64,000 nucleotides of DNA, taken from positions 2,294,001 through 2,358,000 of the forward strand of contig NC_079243.1 of assembly GCF_028009165.1 (NCBI RefSeq). Reading direction: 5' to 3'. Made by a program: the position numbers and the translations under genes. Each line of letters begins with the position of its first letter. Position 1 is the first letter of the stretch. This DNA comes from Akanthomyces muscarius. Lineage: Eukaryota; Ascomycota; Sordariomycetes; Hypocreales; Cordycipitaceae. Shown here piece by piece: positions 45,290 through 57,548 of the stretch. The notes beneath the pieces were generated by a model. The model worked only from the letters and a program-made list of their open reading frames with translations. It was not told the DNA's origin and did no database searches.

Positions 45290-45490
45290 CGCTTATTATG
45301 TAGAAGTAGTGACTTGTTGTATTCTCTGCCTTTTATTATTTTCTTGTCTTTCCCTAATTATTCTTTATTTTTCTTGTTCTTTCTTGTTCTCCTTATCCCT
45401 ACTAGGTCCTTTATTTTCCCTCTTCTTCCTATTTACTCTCTGTCTTTTTCTAACTACTGAAAGCCTCGCCGCTGGCGTCTTTTTCTACTG
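45290..45490 (+). repeat. Degenerate repeat copy B (T-rich tract plus GCCGCYGGYGTC motif)
   Basis: GCTTATTATG is followed by about 160 bases of pyrimidine-rich sequence and then GCCGCTGGCGTCTTTTT. This matches the order of elements on the minus strand at 6527-6665. Confidence 0.35.
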
Positions 45491-46222
45491 AATGGCCCTG
45501 TGCTAGGGAACGGTGCTCTGGAGTAATCCGATTTATAGAAGTAAGACACTTGGTCGTATTGCTGTTTCTATAATTAAAACCGGCTTAGCCCATACCCTGC
45601 AACGGAGGGTATTCGAAACAAACAATTGAGCTCAGCCCACGCTACGGTCGACCTGCGAGTCCACTAGAGGAGCCGGTTCAGGCATCTAAAGAGGCTGCGC
45701 CACAATTCTTCAGCACGCTAGCCGCCTGTAGCCACTCACAAAAGGCCCCTACAGGAGGTCAAGTTTCCTCAACATGCACTAAACCGTCCCCTGAAAGCCG
45801 CAGAAACCCCAGCCGCCGCTGCCAAGTTTCGAGGCGCGTCATCGTGGCTGACAACTGAGGAGCAGCCACTCTCGGCCTTGTTCTCTTGCTGCCACCTCTT
45901 CTTTGTACCGCGAAGCTTTTGCTGCCCGGCTGCCATTCCACCTCGCATCACTCCACGCTCCCTTTGTTTGCTACTCTTACGGCCCGGAAACCCGGTACCC
46001 GACGTGACCTGTGCGCCGGAGCTTCCATCGCCGACGCATTGAGCTTGCGCCTCCCGCTTCGCGCCTCCAAACGCCCCCAACTGGTTGGCGCCGCTCGCCG
46101 TTTCGACAGCCCAAACCCGTTGTCCTGTAACAACTCGAGTGTTTGTCTCGCGGCGACGAGGACCATTTACTCTGCGCTCGCTGTCCCGATAAATATTCCG
46201 ACTTTCGCAGAGCTCCTGCGAG

Positions 46223-46241
46223 TTTTTTTTTTTTTTTTTTT
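46223..46241 (+). repeat. T19 homopolymer before RGD1
   Basis: Nineteen consecutive T residues about 45 bases upstream of the RGD1 ATG, within the probable leader or core promoter. Confidence 0.85.
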
Positions 46242-46285
46242 CGGTACAGCGGCTCACCCCGCAGCAGCCAAACACGACGCCAACA

Positions 46286-49130
46286 ATGTCGTCCGACTTT
46301 CGCGGGTCAGGCGACGACGCCTTGCCTGCTCCTCCGGGACAGCCTCAGCAATTGAATTCCAGCGCTGTCGCTGGCAAGGTCTCGGAGGACAGCACCAACA
46401 AACCGTTTACCTCTGAAATGGACAAGCAAGAAGGCGTCGACGGCGACTCTGACGACGACAAGAGCGACGACGGCGACGCACCCGACAGCGCCGCTGCAGA
46501 CGGAGCCCCTCCCCCTCCTGACGCTTCTAATCCAAGCCCAGCCGAAGCTGCGCTGATGAAGCAGGTCAATGCAGTTCTCTCATCCGAGGTAATGCGATTA
46601 CCCGCGCTGTGCGAGGCGAATGAGCTACTAATCATCCACAGATTGGTATAGCCACCCTGTTGAACCGTCTCAAGCAGAGTGTTACTTCTGCCAAGGTAAA
46701 ACACACCGCAATTGTTTGAGCAACGCATCAACTGACTTCATCGAAGGAATTTGCGACCTTCCTCAAAAAGCGCGCCATTCTCGAGGACGACCACGCTCAG
46801 AGCTTGAAGAAGCTCTGCCGCTCGACCCAGGACAATATGCGACGAGCGGACCACCGCACAGGCAGCTTTGCCCAATCCTATGACGAGATGATGTATATCC
46901 ATGACCGCATGGCCGAGAACGGTATCCAATTTGCAGCCTCGCTCCACCAAATGTACGAGGAGCTGAACGAGCTGGCCATCAACTCGGAGCGCAGCCGGAA
47001 GACTTGGAAGACCGATGGTCTGTCCGCCGAGCAAAAAGTTGCCGACCTCGAACAGACCATGCGCAAGAGCAAAGCCAAGTACGATTCGCTTGCTGAAGAG
47101 TATGACAGAGCTAGAACCGGCGAGGGCCGACAGGGTGGAAAGGTTCTCGGCGCTTTCAAGGCGCACAAGTCGGCCGCGCAGCAGGAGGAAGACTTGCTCA
47201 AGAAGGCCCAAAATGCCGACCAGACGTATTATAGCCACGTCCAGACGCTGCAGTCGGAAAAATCCCAGCTCGAGTCGTCGCACCGCCCAAGGGCTATCAA
47301 GGCTCTCCAGGATTTGGTGTCCGAGACTGACTCTGCCACCACACTGCAGATGCAGAAGTTTGGTAAGTCTCGACCTGATATAACTTGAAGGCACAAGCCC
47401 TAACATAATCTAGCTGCTTTCAACGAAAAGCTGCTCCTTGGCAACGGCTTGATTGTGTACCCTTTCAAGAACCAGCCTGGAGAGACAACTCCCCAACCCC
47501 GTAGCCTTCGCCAGGCCGTCTCCTCCATTAACAACGAGCGCGATCTTAACGAGTTCGTCTCGGCCCAGCTTTCCAAGGTCACACATACCAGCGAGGTCAA
47601 ATACGAAAAGAACCCGGTGCTGAGCGCTCAATCCTCTGGAGCGCCCAGACCACACAGCCAGCCCTTTGCTCCTTCCGGCCAGCAAGGTTCCAATGTTCCG
47701 TTCGCTGGTGGCAGCATCTCCGGCCCCATGTCACAGCAGCCGCAATCAATGGGCGTCCGATCCAGCACGGGCAACTTTACCGGACCTAGCGGCCCCGGCA
47801 GCCCGCAGCATGCCTCCGTCCCCCAGAGCCCACCGGGACCACCTGGCCCAGGACAGGGCATGGTTTCTGGTGTGTCCCAGGGCGGACTTCCAGATCAACC
47901 TAGACCGTTTGGCCAGCAGCAACAGCATAACCGCAGCTTCAGCCAAGGCAACCCTCTTAGCCCGTCTGGTCCAGGTGGTCTTGGTGGCCCTGGTGGGCCG
48001 CCGCCGCCGCAATATGGTGGACGGGGCGGGCCTCCTCAAGGACCTCCTCCCCAGCAGGGGCTCCCGCACCAGGGATCTCCCAGGTACGGAAATGGCCAGC
48101 CGGGTGCCCCTCAACTTGGCGCCTTACCTTTCCAAGGTGGCAATCCCCCAGGACAGCGCGCCTCGCCTCAGCAGAGTCAAGCGCCCTTTGGACCTCCAGG
48201 CGGCGGACCTGTGGCACGCGGATCGCCACAGCAAACCCAGCTGCCATATAGACCTCCCAGCGACATCAAGAGCCCAGCCGGTCCCGGCGGTCATCCCAGT
48301 GTCATGCAGCCAGGACAGCAACCTCAGAGCCAACCGCCGGCGTACCCAAGCGCCCAAGGCACCAGCGTTATGGCCAACCCGGCGCCGTCCAAGCCCGTCT
48401 TTGGCGTTTCGCTGTCTAAGCTGTACGAGCGCGACGGATTGGCTGTGCCCATGGTTGTGTACCAGTGTATCCAGGCCGTTGACATGTACGGTCTTGGCGT
48501 GGAGGGCATCTACCGCCAGTCTGGCTCCCTGAGTCACATTAACAAGCTCAAGAGCATGTTTGATGCGGGTAAGTTTCCTACGGAAACGCGCAAGTATACG
48601 CAATTGTGTACTGACTATTTTGACCAATAGACTCTCAGAACCCGCTTTTGGATTTTAGAAACCCAGAGAGCTTCTACCACGACGTCAACAGTGTGACTGG
48701 GCTGCTGAAGCAATTCTTCCGTGATCTTCCCGATCCTATTCTAACGACGGAGCACCACAGCAGCTTCATCAACGCAGCCAGTACGCTTTTGCCCCTGGAT
48801 GCATATTCGCGTCATCATTGAAAACCTTGTTGCTAACCGCCCCTGTCTACAGAACACGACGACGACATCGTCCGCCGCGACTCGCTGCACGCCATCATCA
48901 ACAGCCTCCCCGACCCCAACTACGCGACGCTGCGCGCCATCACGCTGCACCTGTACCGCGTGATGGACAACTCGCACATTAACCGCATGAACTCGCATAA
49001 CCTGGCCGTCATCTTTGGCCCGACGCTCATGGGCAGCGACCCGAGCACGGCGATGACCGACGCAGGATGGCAGATTAAAGTCATCGATACCATTCTGCAA
49101 AACACGTACCAGATTTTTGACGAGGACTGA
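46286..49130 (+). CDS. RGD1: F-BAR/RhoGAP protein of the Rgd1 type
   Basis: Six exons (46286-46588, 46642-46695, 46747-47362, 47414-48568, 48631-48780, 48853-49130) encode 851 residues. An acidic, disordered N-terminus leads to a membrane-curving F-BAR domain (about residues 100-360; FATFLKKRAILEDDHAQSLK, then coiled coil). A long Pro/Gly/Gln-rich linker (about 390-640) follows. The RhoGAP domain starts near residue 654 (FGVSLSKLYERDG) and has the arginine finger R692 in GIYRQSG, plus KQFFRDLPDPIL and NLAVIFGPTLM. It accelerates GTP hydrolysis by Rho GTPases (Rho3/Rho4 in yeast), coupling membranes to polarity and septation. Each intron is 50-72 nt with good GT-AG ends. It converges on fumarase. 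Confidence 0.93.
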
Positions 49131-49804
49131 AAAAAGGGTCTCTAGAGTTCCTGACTACCTTTTGTTTTCTTGTTCCCATTATGTTTGGTATTGCACAACA
49201 AAGAGCTTGGATCTGATTCCCTTTTTCTATTTTCCTTGTCGTCAGAAAAGCTGGTCCCCAGCACGGCGTCATCATGTTGGTCCCCTCCGCGCGCTTTGCA
49301 TCCTCGCCTTTCCTTTTCTGCTGCACTTTCCCTTACCTTGGTAGTGTTTGTTATTTGGTGTTTTCTTTAATGCGGCATTCTAGTTAATGGATTTTTTTGT
49401 TGTTGTTTGGCCACCTTTGCTCAGCAAGATGTTTTTCTTTGTACAGATAGCTACTCTATAAAAGAAAATCTTATGATCACGAAAAAAAAATCAAAGCTTG
49501 AACTTATAAGTTTGGTACTAGTAGTCGTCAAGGTGTTTTCGAAAATAAATAACGTTAATGCTTGCTACCCTCCTTCTCTCGCCTACGGCCCCAATCTCGG
49601 CCAATGGTTACTAGCCACTGCTAACCTACACCTCTGTTATTGACAGACACGGACTAAGAGCAAGGCAAACTCTTGATGAAATGACGTCGTTTATTTTGTT
49701 TTACATGCCAGGAACGCCATCTATGTTCTAGAGTCGCAATGTTCGCTTATTCACTATCATTACACAACTTCTCCGTCCACCACCTGTAGCTTTCCATACA
49801 GCTT
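49131..49804. other. Convergent intergenic region
   Basis: About 670 bases between the stops of RGD1 and fumarase, T-rich near RGD1, consistent with two 3'-untranslated regions. No gene seen. Confidence 0.5.
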
Positions 49805-51626
49805 CTATAGTTTGTACTCGCTGGGGACAACCATGAGCTCGGGCTTGACCAGCGTGTCAAACTCCTCCGAGGTGAGAGCCTTGAGCTCCATGGCACTCTC
49901 CTTGAGAGTGAGGCCCTTCTTGTGGGCGTTCTTGGAAACCTTGCTGGCCATGTCGTAGCCAATCTTGGGGTTGAGGCAAGTGACCAGCATGAGACTGAGT
50001 TACCATGGTTAGTTTAACGTACGCTTAAATCCATTGGCTCGTAGTACTTACGACTCCTTCATGATGCTGGCAATCTTCTCCTCGTTGGCCTGGAGACCAG
50101 CGACAAGGTTCTTCTCGAAAGAGCGCATGCCGTCGGCTAGAATGCGAGAGCTGTGGAGAAGGTTGCGGATGATCAGAGGCTTGTAAACGTTGAGCTCAAA
50201 CTGGCCGTTCATGCCACCGATGGTGGTCGCAACGTTGTTACCCATCACCTGGGCGCAGACCATGGTGAGGGCCTCGCACTGGGTAGGGTTGACCTTGCCA
50301 GGCATGATGCTGCTACCGGGCTCGTTCTCGGGCAGGATGAGCTCGCCGAGACCGCAGCGGGGACCGCTGCCAAGGTAGCGGATATCCTGGGCAATCTTGG
50401 TGAGAGAGCCAGCGAGGGTGTTGAGGCTGCCGTGGGCCTGAACAATGGCATCGTGGGCGGCAAGCGCCTCGAACTTGTTGGGGGCCGTTTTGAACTCGGT
50501 GCCGGTCATCTTCGAGACCTCTTCAGCAATGGCCTCGGCGAAGCCCTTGAAGGTGTTGATGCCGGTGCCGACAGCGGTACCGCCCTGCGCCAGGAGACGG
50601 AGGTCGGGAAGAGAGCCTTCGACGCGCTTGATGCCGAAGTCGAGCTGCGCGACGTAGCCGGAAAACTCCTGGGCGAGGGTGAGAGGAGTGGCATCCTGCA
50701 AGTGGGTGCGGCCAATCTTGATGATCTTCTTGGCCTCAAAGTCGTCGACCTTGGCCTGCAGGGCAGCGCGGAGGCTGCGCATGGCGGGGAGGAGCTCGCC
50801 CTCAAGGTCGAGGACAGCGGCAATGTGCATGACGGTCGGGAAGGTATCGTTGGACGAAGCGCTGCGGTTGACGTGGTCGTTGGGGTGGACGGGTGATTTG
50901 CTGCCCATCTTGCCGCCGAGGATCTCAATGGCACGGTTTGAGATGACTTCGTTGGCGTTCATGTTGGACTGGGTGCCGGAGCCGGTCTGCCAGACGACGA
51001 GGGGAAAGTGGTCCATGAGCTTGCCATCGGCAACCTCCTTGGCGGCCTGCTGGATGGCTTGACCAATCTTGGCATCTGTATCGCAACAAAAGAGCGCGGG
51101 TTAGCAACAATTCAAAGAGTCGATGGCCGTGTGTTGAGGCGGGCGCATTCAGTTGCGCCTTTTTCGGGTTGTGACGGAGCTTGCGCCGGTCGACGCCGAA
51201 GCCGCCCGAGGAGCCGGCGAGGGGAGCGGAAAACAACGTACCCAGGCCATATCGTATGTTGACGGTGGCGGCAGCGCCCTTGAGGATACCGAAAGCCTTG
51301 ACAATGGGCGGCGGCATGCGATCCTGGGGCTGGTTGATGCGGAAGTTCTCGAGGGATCGCTCGGTCTGGGCGCCCCAGTACTTGTCGCCGGGGACCTGGA
51401 TCTCGCCAAAGGCGTCGCTCTCGGTGCGGGTAGAAGCCATTCTGAAGGTGGTTGTGCGGAATCCTCGTTGTTGCAAGGAAGAAAGAGGCTGGCGAGAGGC
51501 AAGCTGCGGGGTGAAGGCGGCCGCTCTACATGTGGGCGCGGCTGCAGCAGCGACTCTGGAGCTCCTCGGCAGGCATGAGGACGCCAATCCTGTGGCTGCA
51601 ACTCTGCGGCTAGTCGCTCGAAGCAT
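49805..51626 (-). CDS. FUM1: Fumarate hydratase (class II fumarase)
   Basis: Exons on the minus strand: 51626-51242, 51075-50052 and 49994-49805, encoding 532 residues. The first 60 residues are rich in Arg, Ser and Ala without acids ([17 protein letters not shown]), a mitochondrial presequence. The enzyme then begins with [20 protein letters not shown]. The signature [15 protein letters not shown] is intact, as are [12 protein letters not shown] and [17 protein letters not shown]. It interconverts fumarate and malate in the TCA cycle. A second in-frame Met (M63, FRMASTRTE) sits exactly at the mature start, so a cytosolic isoform could be initiated there. Intron phases are consistent throughout. 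Confidence 0.96.
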
Positions 51627-54600
51627 GGTCGGTGGGTGTTGTTGTTTGGCTTGTGAAGGATTTAAAAAAAATTCGGAGGAAAGGATGCGAAACGCTTCAA
51701 TAGCAATGCGCCGGACCACTGGGAAGCCCCTGTCTGACGGGACAAAACGGATGGTTGATGCGACTTTTTTAATTTTTTTGTTGAAGGAGCTAATCTGACA
51801 GGCCCTGACGATATTTGGCTCAAGCAAACTGACCCACAGCTACTTTGACAGTGGTTGAGATGGATTGAACGCAACGCAGAATCATGAAAGAGGAGAGGGA
51901 AGGGTCGGAGAAGACTTCACTTTATCTACATTTTTTTCTGAATGTCTCTTCAGTTTTGGTTTCCCTGAAGAATATGGACTCTCAAGTCGCAAGACTAGCT
52001 CTGCAACTGCCTGCTAGGCCATTGTGGCGTGCCTGGGTAATGAGGCTCAGCCAAGTGTGGCGCTGCGCAGGGGTCGAAAGGAAGGCTTATTTTTCTCACG
52101 AACAATTACGCAAGGCTTCAATTGCAGCCCACTCAATTCTACTAATTCTTACTACCATCATCAAATCGCTCCAGCACTTTGAAAAACGGGGGTGGTTTTC
52201 GATACAGATCGGTTTCAGACGGTGCTGTGCTTGGATACGGGCCGGCGCTGCATTGAGTGCCAATTTGTATTCCTACCTTTACTGACGCGAGATTGCTGTT
52301 TGATCCCTCCAAACAGCCTGACAAAGGACCACGGTGCCACTTTCGCGATATCTTGTCCGGTCTATTGTTACCGGCGATTTGATTCTGAGCATGCAAGGGT
52401 CTGAGCTTTGCCAGGGACTGCCTTCGTTTGCCACCGAGATTTGAAATGCAGGCCAGCAAAAGCAAAAAACATGAGACGATCGAAAAGCAAGCGGCCCCCC
52501 TTCACCCCCCCGGCGATTTTCGCGTTTAGTTCCTTTTTCTCTTGCTGGCCGGTGATGATATCAAAGGACTCTCGAGCTGTCATCTGCGCCGATTTGCTTT
52601 CCTTTGAGCAATGCGCATCATAACATCATAGCCTAATAATAGAGTCAAGTTACGGCATGCTGGATGACCTCCATTTCGGCCAATCTCTCTTGCGGTTACA
52701 CAACAATCAACAGCCGTTGTGCCGGGCTGCGTCCCCATCACAACTGACAGAAAACGCCTCAAGGGCAACAGCCGTACCTTGCTCCCCGCCCATGCAGTCA
52801 TTGCTTCTTTCCACAGCAGATCCTTTTCTCGAGGCCCAAAAGAAAGCAAACGCCATCTTTCGCGAGAAGGCTCTCGCGACTCTTTGCAAGGTGGGATGAA
52901 ATAAACAAGTATTATAGAGCGCCACAGCAGCAGTAATAAACCTGCGACGCAACTACTCAGTAGCAGGTGAGTAGCTTCGGGCTAGCATATTGGTCGGCGA
53001 CCTCGACGTCCTTTGCAAAACATAGATCGGCAACACGGGTGCGCGGGTAGCTTGCAACTGCTTCTCGGAAAACGACGCGTGACACAACAAACTGCGACAG
53101 GGCCCAACTGTGCCGTTTTGGGGCAATTCCGAACCGTTGGAATCTTAAACAAGCGTTGGATGCGAGTAAGGGAAACGCGCCGTGGGACGAGTGTCTCGAG
53201 TGACCACCGGGCAAGACAACGCCGCAACAAGGGAGGGGAGGTGAGGACCGTCCCGGTGTGGCAGAGAGAAGAGGGCTCTGTGGCGTCGGTGAGCGTGATG
53301 GGGAGCGGGCAAATCATTATGAGTTTTAACGTCTGTTTTGATTTCAGCCTGGGGCCAAGAAATGTACTCCGTTCTACAGTGCATTCGGCACATCTGCTTG
53401 ACCTTGTCGCTGTTCATGGCAGTCGATACTAAAAGGCAGCCAGTCGGCTGACAGTTGGCACGTAGATAGAAGCAGCAAGTGGCGATGCCTCTAAGAAGCA
53501 ACAACATGACCCATTGCAACATCTAAACGAAACAATTAGCGTCCAAGATGGTCGCAATGGCAATAACTTCGCCGCCATATTAAATTAAAAAAAAAAAAAA
53601 GAATGCATAGTGTCAACAGCCTGGGTGGTTTGTAAGCTGCCCGTGCCGTGCCTGTTGTCCACTTGCTTGCCCTGCCTGGTTGTCTGCGACATTCTCCAGC
53701 TGGCTCAGCTCGGTCTCCCACCGAGCTAAATCCGGATCTCTCTTTTCCCGATTTTTGGCTCGAGACACCAGCCTGGCGTCCTGTCACTTGTTATCACATT
53801 CGCAATCTGCCAGGAGCCCTGTTCCATCAGGCCTTCCCCGCCCGAACACCGCATCCAACATCCCGCGTGCCCGGACGAGGGGTCCCAGGGAGGCTGCACC
53901 TCATCATGCGTAGCTTGAGCCTTTCCGCTGGGATCATTTCATCATTCGGCGTTCGTGACAGCTGGACCGAGCACTGAAACACTGCGAGTGCGCTACGGGC
54001 GGCGCCCAGTCTCGGCCAGCTACGGAGTACACATCGTCCCATCGAAAATGCATGGTGCAGCCTGAGAGTAGAATGGCCGAGCTTTGCATACCAGCGTGTT
54101 GGCAAGCACCGCAAAAAGCGACTGCACAAGACGACTGAACGTCCTCCACTCCGTCAGTCCGTCCACGAAGTAACGAGCTAGTGGCGGATATCCTAGCACA
54201 CCTACCAGTAGCTCCCGTCCGCGAAGCTACTTTGACCTCTAGCACGACATTTAAAAGTGACAAATCGAGTGACGTGACAGTCCTTGCATACCGCCAACGC
54301 CCATCTTGTGCGCCTTCTTTGGCAGCATGCACGACATGAGCTGCTATCCGATGTGCGCTACAGAGCACTGCCCTGATATGTCCTTGCCGGCAACCAGCTC
54401 AGCGCTCACAATTCTCTTGACCGTGGGCGACGCACTCGCTACTCCAGTCAATTTGAGTTTACACGCGAAACGGGCCGAGATGGAGACAAGCTTCCGCCGC
54501 TCGGTAGAACTCCCTTAATCATTGACCTGATATGCACGCATGAGCCTTTGAATATTTTCTGTGCGCCGTGCACAATGTCACGCCCGCTCTCGAGTTTCAA

Positions 54601-55465
54601 GGCGTTGAGGGTCTGTGTATTCTGTGACCTGTCGGGAAGCTTTAGCCGCACGCCCAACCCCAGAGCCTAAAGAGCTGCCTAGGAGAGAGGCTGTCGTGGG
54701 GCAATGAAGCGACGGGGCCAGTTTTTGTGCCCAATTCTTGCAAGAAGAAGAAAGAAGAGATGCCGCTCAGCGTCGAGTGGCTCTGCGATGACGGTCACGA
54801 CTGCGCTCATACTTTGGGGACGGGCCAGTGGAAGAAGCAAGCATACAATACCAGGATGTGTGTAAGTCGCTAGACCAGGGAAAATAGAGCCCTGCTAACG
54901 ACGGATTGCACCAGACGGCGTCCTCTGTTTGGCCCACCGATCAAGACTAAAACGGAAGAGGCTCGAGCCGTGTCGCTGTGTGGCTCGCCCGTCCCCCACT
55001 GTGGTCTTGGTGCATTCTCCCAGCCAAACCTAGCAGGCCTCTCTGACTTTGAGTCTCTCTGCCCAACGAGCTGAGCTGATGGCTGCTCCCTCGGCTGGCA
55101 GCCCCGTTTGCCGTCCCTGCCCGGCCTGACGAGCCCCAGGCTCCCCGACATTGCTTCTTGCGGCGCTAAGGGGGGGGGGCCTGTTGACTCTCAGACATTC
55201 CCGCTTTGCTTTTGGCTGCGGGAACAAGCCTGTTTGCCCAGTCAAGTGCGGCAAATGATTTTAAAAAAAAAAGAGAGACCTGAGTCGTTTGTCTTGAACT
55301 AGCCGGGCATCCCTGGCAGCCCAACCCAGATGTGCATCTCATTTCGTGCCGAGTAATTGCTTTCCCCCGGCACACACTTATATAACAGGCCCCATCCCTA
55401 CCAGTCTCGGGGCGGGAGTAGATCTGTGGCATTTCCGTATAATACGCGACAACGTCTGCGCCGAC
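51627..55465. other. Long intergenic region
   Basis: About 3.8 kb between fumarase and the RBR gene with no gene I can support. Short open frames on both strands lack domains. It contains A-runs (about 53588 and 55262) and a G-run (about 55170) and no recognised RNA gene. Confidence 0.45.
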
Positions 55466-57548
55466 ATGGAGTCCCTCACGATAACGATACATTCACCACC
55501 CAAGACGCCAGATACGATGGCCATCGGAGACGTAAACCACGATGTTTACGCGAAAGAGGTTTTAGGCTTGCAGGCTGGCATTACAGAAGATGCGGTCGAC
55601 GCCGACTTGGTTGCCAAGGCCAACTCGTTGGGTATCGCCGCCTCTACTCTACAGAAGCGCAACACCTCGAGCGCATTCTCTTGTTCCACGACTGCCTCCG
55701 CTGCAGACCAGACATTTTCAGCGACCTCTCCCTCCATGCCCACCACGCCTCACTCGTCCATTTTTGGGAGATCCAGCACAGATCTGGTGTGCAGCGGCGC
55801 GACCGGCTTTGCGCAATACGACCAGTTCATCACTGCTGTTGATGCGCCGCTGGAGCAAGTGCGATTCCGCAAGGGTTCGCTGCCCGTCGTCAACTCATCG
55901 GCGCAGAGTGTGTTTAGCGTCAGTACCAACAAGAGCTTTTCAAGCGTCAAGTCAGGTTTCAAGCCGCGCTCCTGGTGGAAGAAGAAGTCGGACCCTTCTC
56001 TGTCAGTGGCGCCAACCGTCCTATTGTGTCCGTAGGCGCAAGATTCTAACATGATGTCGCAGGTCATGCCATGGCTGCCGCAGCTCTTCTGGCAAAATGA
56101 TTGCCCTGCACGGGCTCTCATGCAACCACACATACTGCTCCGAGTGCTTGCGATACGTTGTGAGCCAGGCGTGCACCAACGAGGAGATGATGCCTCCTCG
56201 CTGCTGCTCCAAGCCGTTCCCGAGCCGGGTCCTGAAAGAAGCTCTGGACCGCGATACGCAACAAAGCTTTCTGAAGGCGGTAGCCCACTTCAGCACCCCG
56301 ACCCATGCCCGGATATACTGTCCCAACAGAAAATGCGGTGAATTCATCAACCCCCACCAAGTCACTGATCATAAGCACCCGTTTGATGTTACATGTCAAC
56401 ACTGCCTCACCCGCGCATGTCGAATGTGCAAGGCAGGGTCGCATGCCATTGGCGCCGACTGCCCGGAGGACTGGGAACTCGAAGCGGTCAAGAAGATGGG
56501 ACAGAGCACCAGCTGGAAGCGATGCTACAGCTGCCACAACCTGGTCAACCTGCCCAAGGGCCGCACGCACATCACTTGTCGATGCAAGGAGGAGCTGTGC
56601 CACGTCTGCGGTGGAGTCTGGGATGCTACCACAGGATGTCCCAACTTGTGCGGCGACGAGGCCGTGCTCGAAAAGCGACGATCGGGCTTGTCCAGCGCAT
56701 CCTCATCCGAGGACCAAGATGAGGCCGCGAAGCAGACCGCAGTAAGGGAACAGGCAGAGAAGCGCGACGCAGAGAGACGATCACAACGAAGTCCCGAGGT
56801 GCAAGACCTCGTGAGCAAGCAAGCGCTACAGCTGCGCCGCTTCTGCGCATTCTCCGCGCGCACGCGAAGCTCGATGCAGACCCGTCACGCGACGGACAAG
56901 CTCGCACTCTTGGAACGGCACGTCGACGAGGAGGACGCCCTGAGGGACAAGCACGCCAAGGCCACCGGCGCGCTGGAAGACCGGCAGATTGCGGCCGAGA
57001 TGGAGCTGCGCACGACGCTGGAGCAGACGCAGCGCAGCGTCAACCTGCGCCTGAAGCACATGGAGGCGTACTGCCACGGCCGAAGCCGATCATCGGGCAG
57101 CAGCGCCAGCGCCAGCGGCGCCGCCGCCGCCGCCGCCGCCGGGGATGCTGCCGCCCGCGTGGTGACGGAGAAGAACCTCAAGGAGCTGGGCCAGCAGTAC
57201 ACGCTGCGCGACGGCATGGAGCGCCAGCACGAGGCCAAGATCAACGTGATGCGCGAGCGGCAGGCCAAGCGCATGGAGGAGTTGCTGGACCGGCACGAGG
57301 CCGAGGTCGAGGCGTTGGCGGCCCGGCAGCGCGGTGAGTCGCACGCGCAGGCTTCCCGGTGCGCGGCCGAGAACGAGGCCGTCACCGACACGCTGCGCAT
57401 GCTGCAGATCAGGCTCAGCGCGCGCTGGAGCCTGCAGCTTGACGTGCTGTGCAGGGAGCGCGAGGAGGCCGAGGGCCTGCGGTACGGCGCGGTGGCGACG
57501 CCGGCGTGGCCGCAGGAGCAGTTTTACGTCGAGCAGCAGTCGAGTTGA
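55466..57548 (+). CDS. RBR (RING-IBR-RING) protein lacking the expected catalytic Cys
   Basis: Two exons, 55466-56001 and 56063-57548, encode 673 residues. The intron uses a GTCAGT donor, CTAACAT branch sequence and CGCAG acceptor, and joins PSL to SCHGC. An N-terminal disordered region (1-178) is followed by RING1 (CHGC...CNHTYCSEC), an IBR (CPNRKCGEF...CQHCLTRACRMCK...C) and RING2 (CYSCHNLVNLPKGRTHITCR...CHVCGG). In RBR ligases the RING2 cysteine in a GC-x-H context forms the ubiquitin thioester; here that position is R346 (CGC codon, 56562-56564). From about 420 to 640 a long charged coiled coil with a polyalanine break follows. Family placement is firm. Ligase activity is doubtful, so it may act as a scaffold or use another residue. 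Confidence 0.85.

Larger units (their letters stand above)
44390..46285. other. Intergenic with repeat-like tract
   Basis: About 1.9 kb. The left part has no feature. 45290-45490 is a T-rich degenerate repeat copy. 45592-45612 is an imperfect-purpose hairpin (ATACCCT, 7-base loop, AGGGTAT). The right end is the RGD1 promoter/leader. Confidence 0.45.

Noticed and set aside
45592..45612. Hairpin ATACCCT-loop-AGGGTAT as a terminator or riboregulator
   Set aside because: A 7-bp stem in a gene-poor AT-rich area with no neighbouring transcript; probably chance or repeat-derived.
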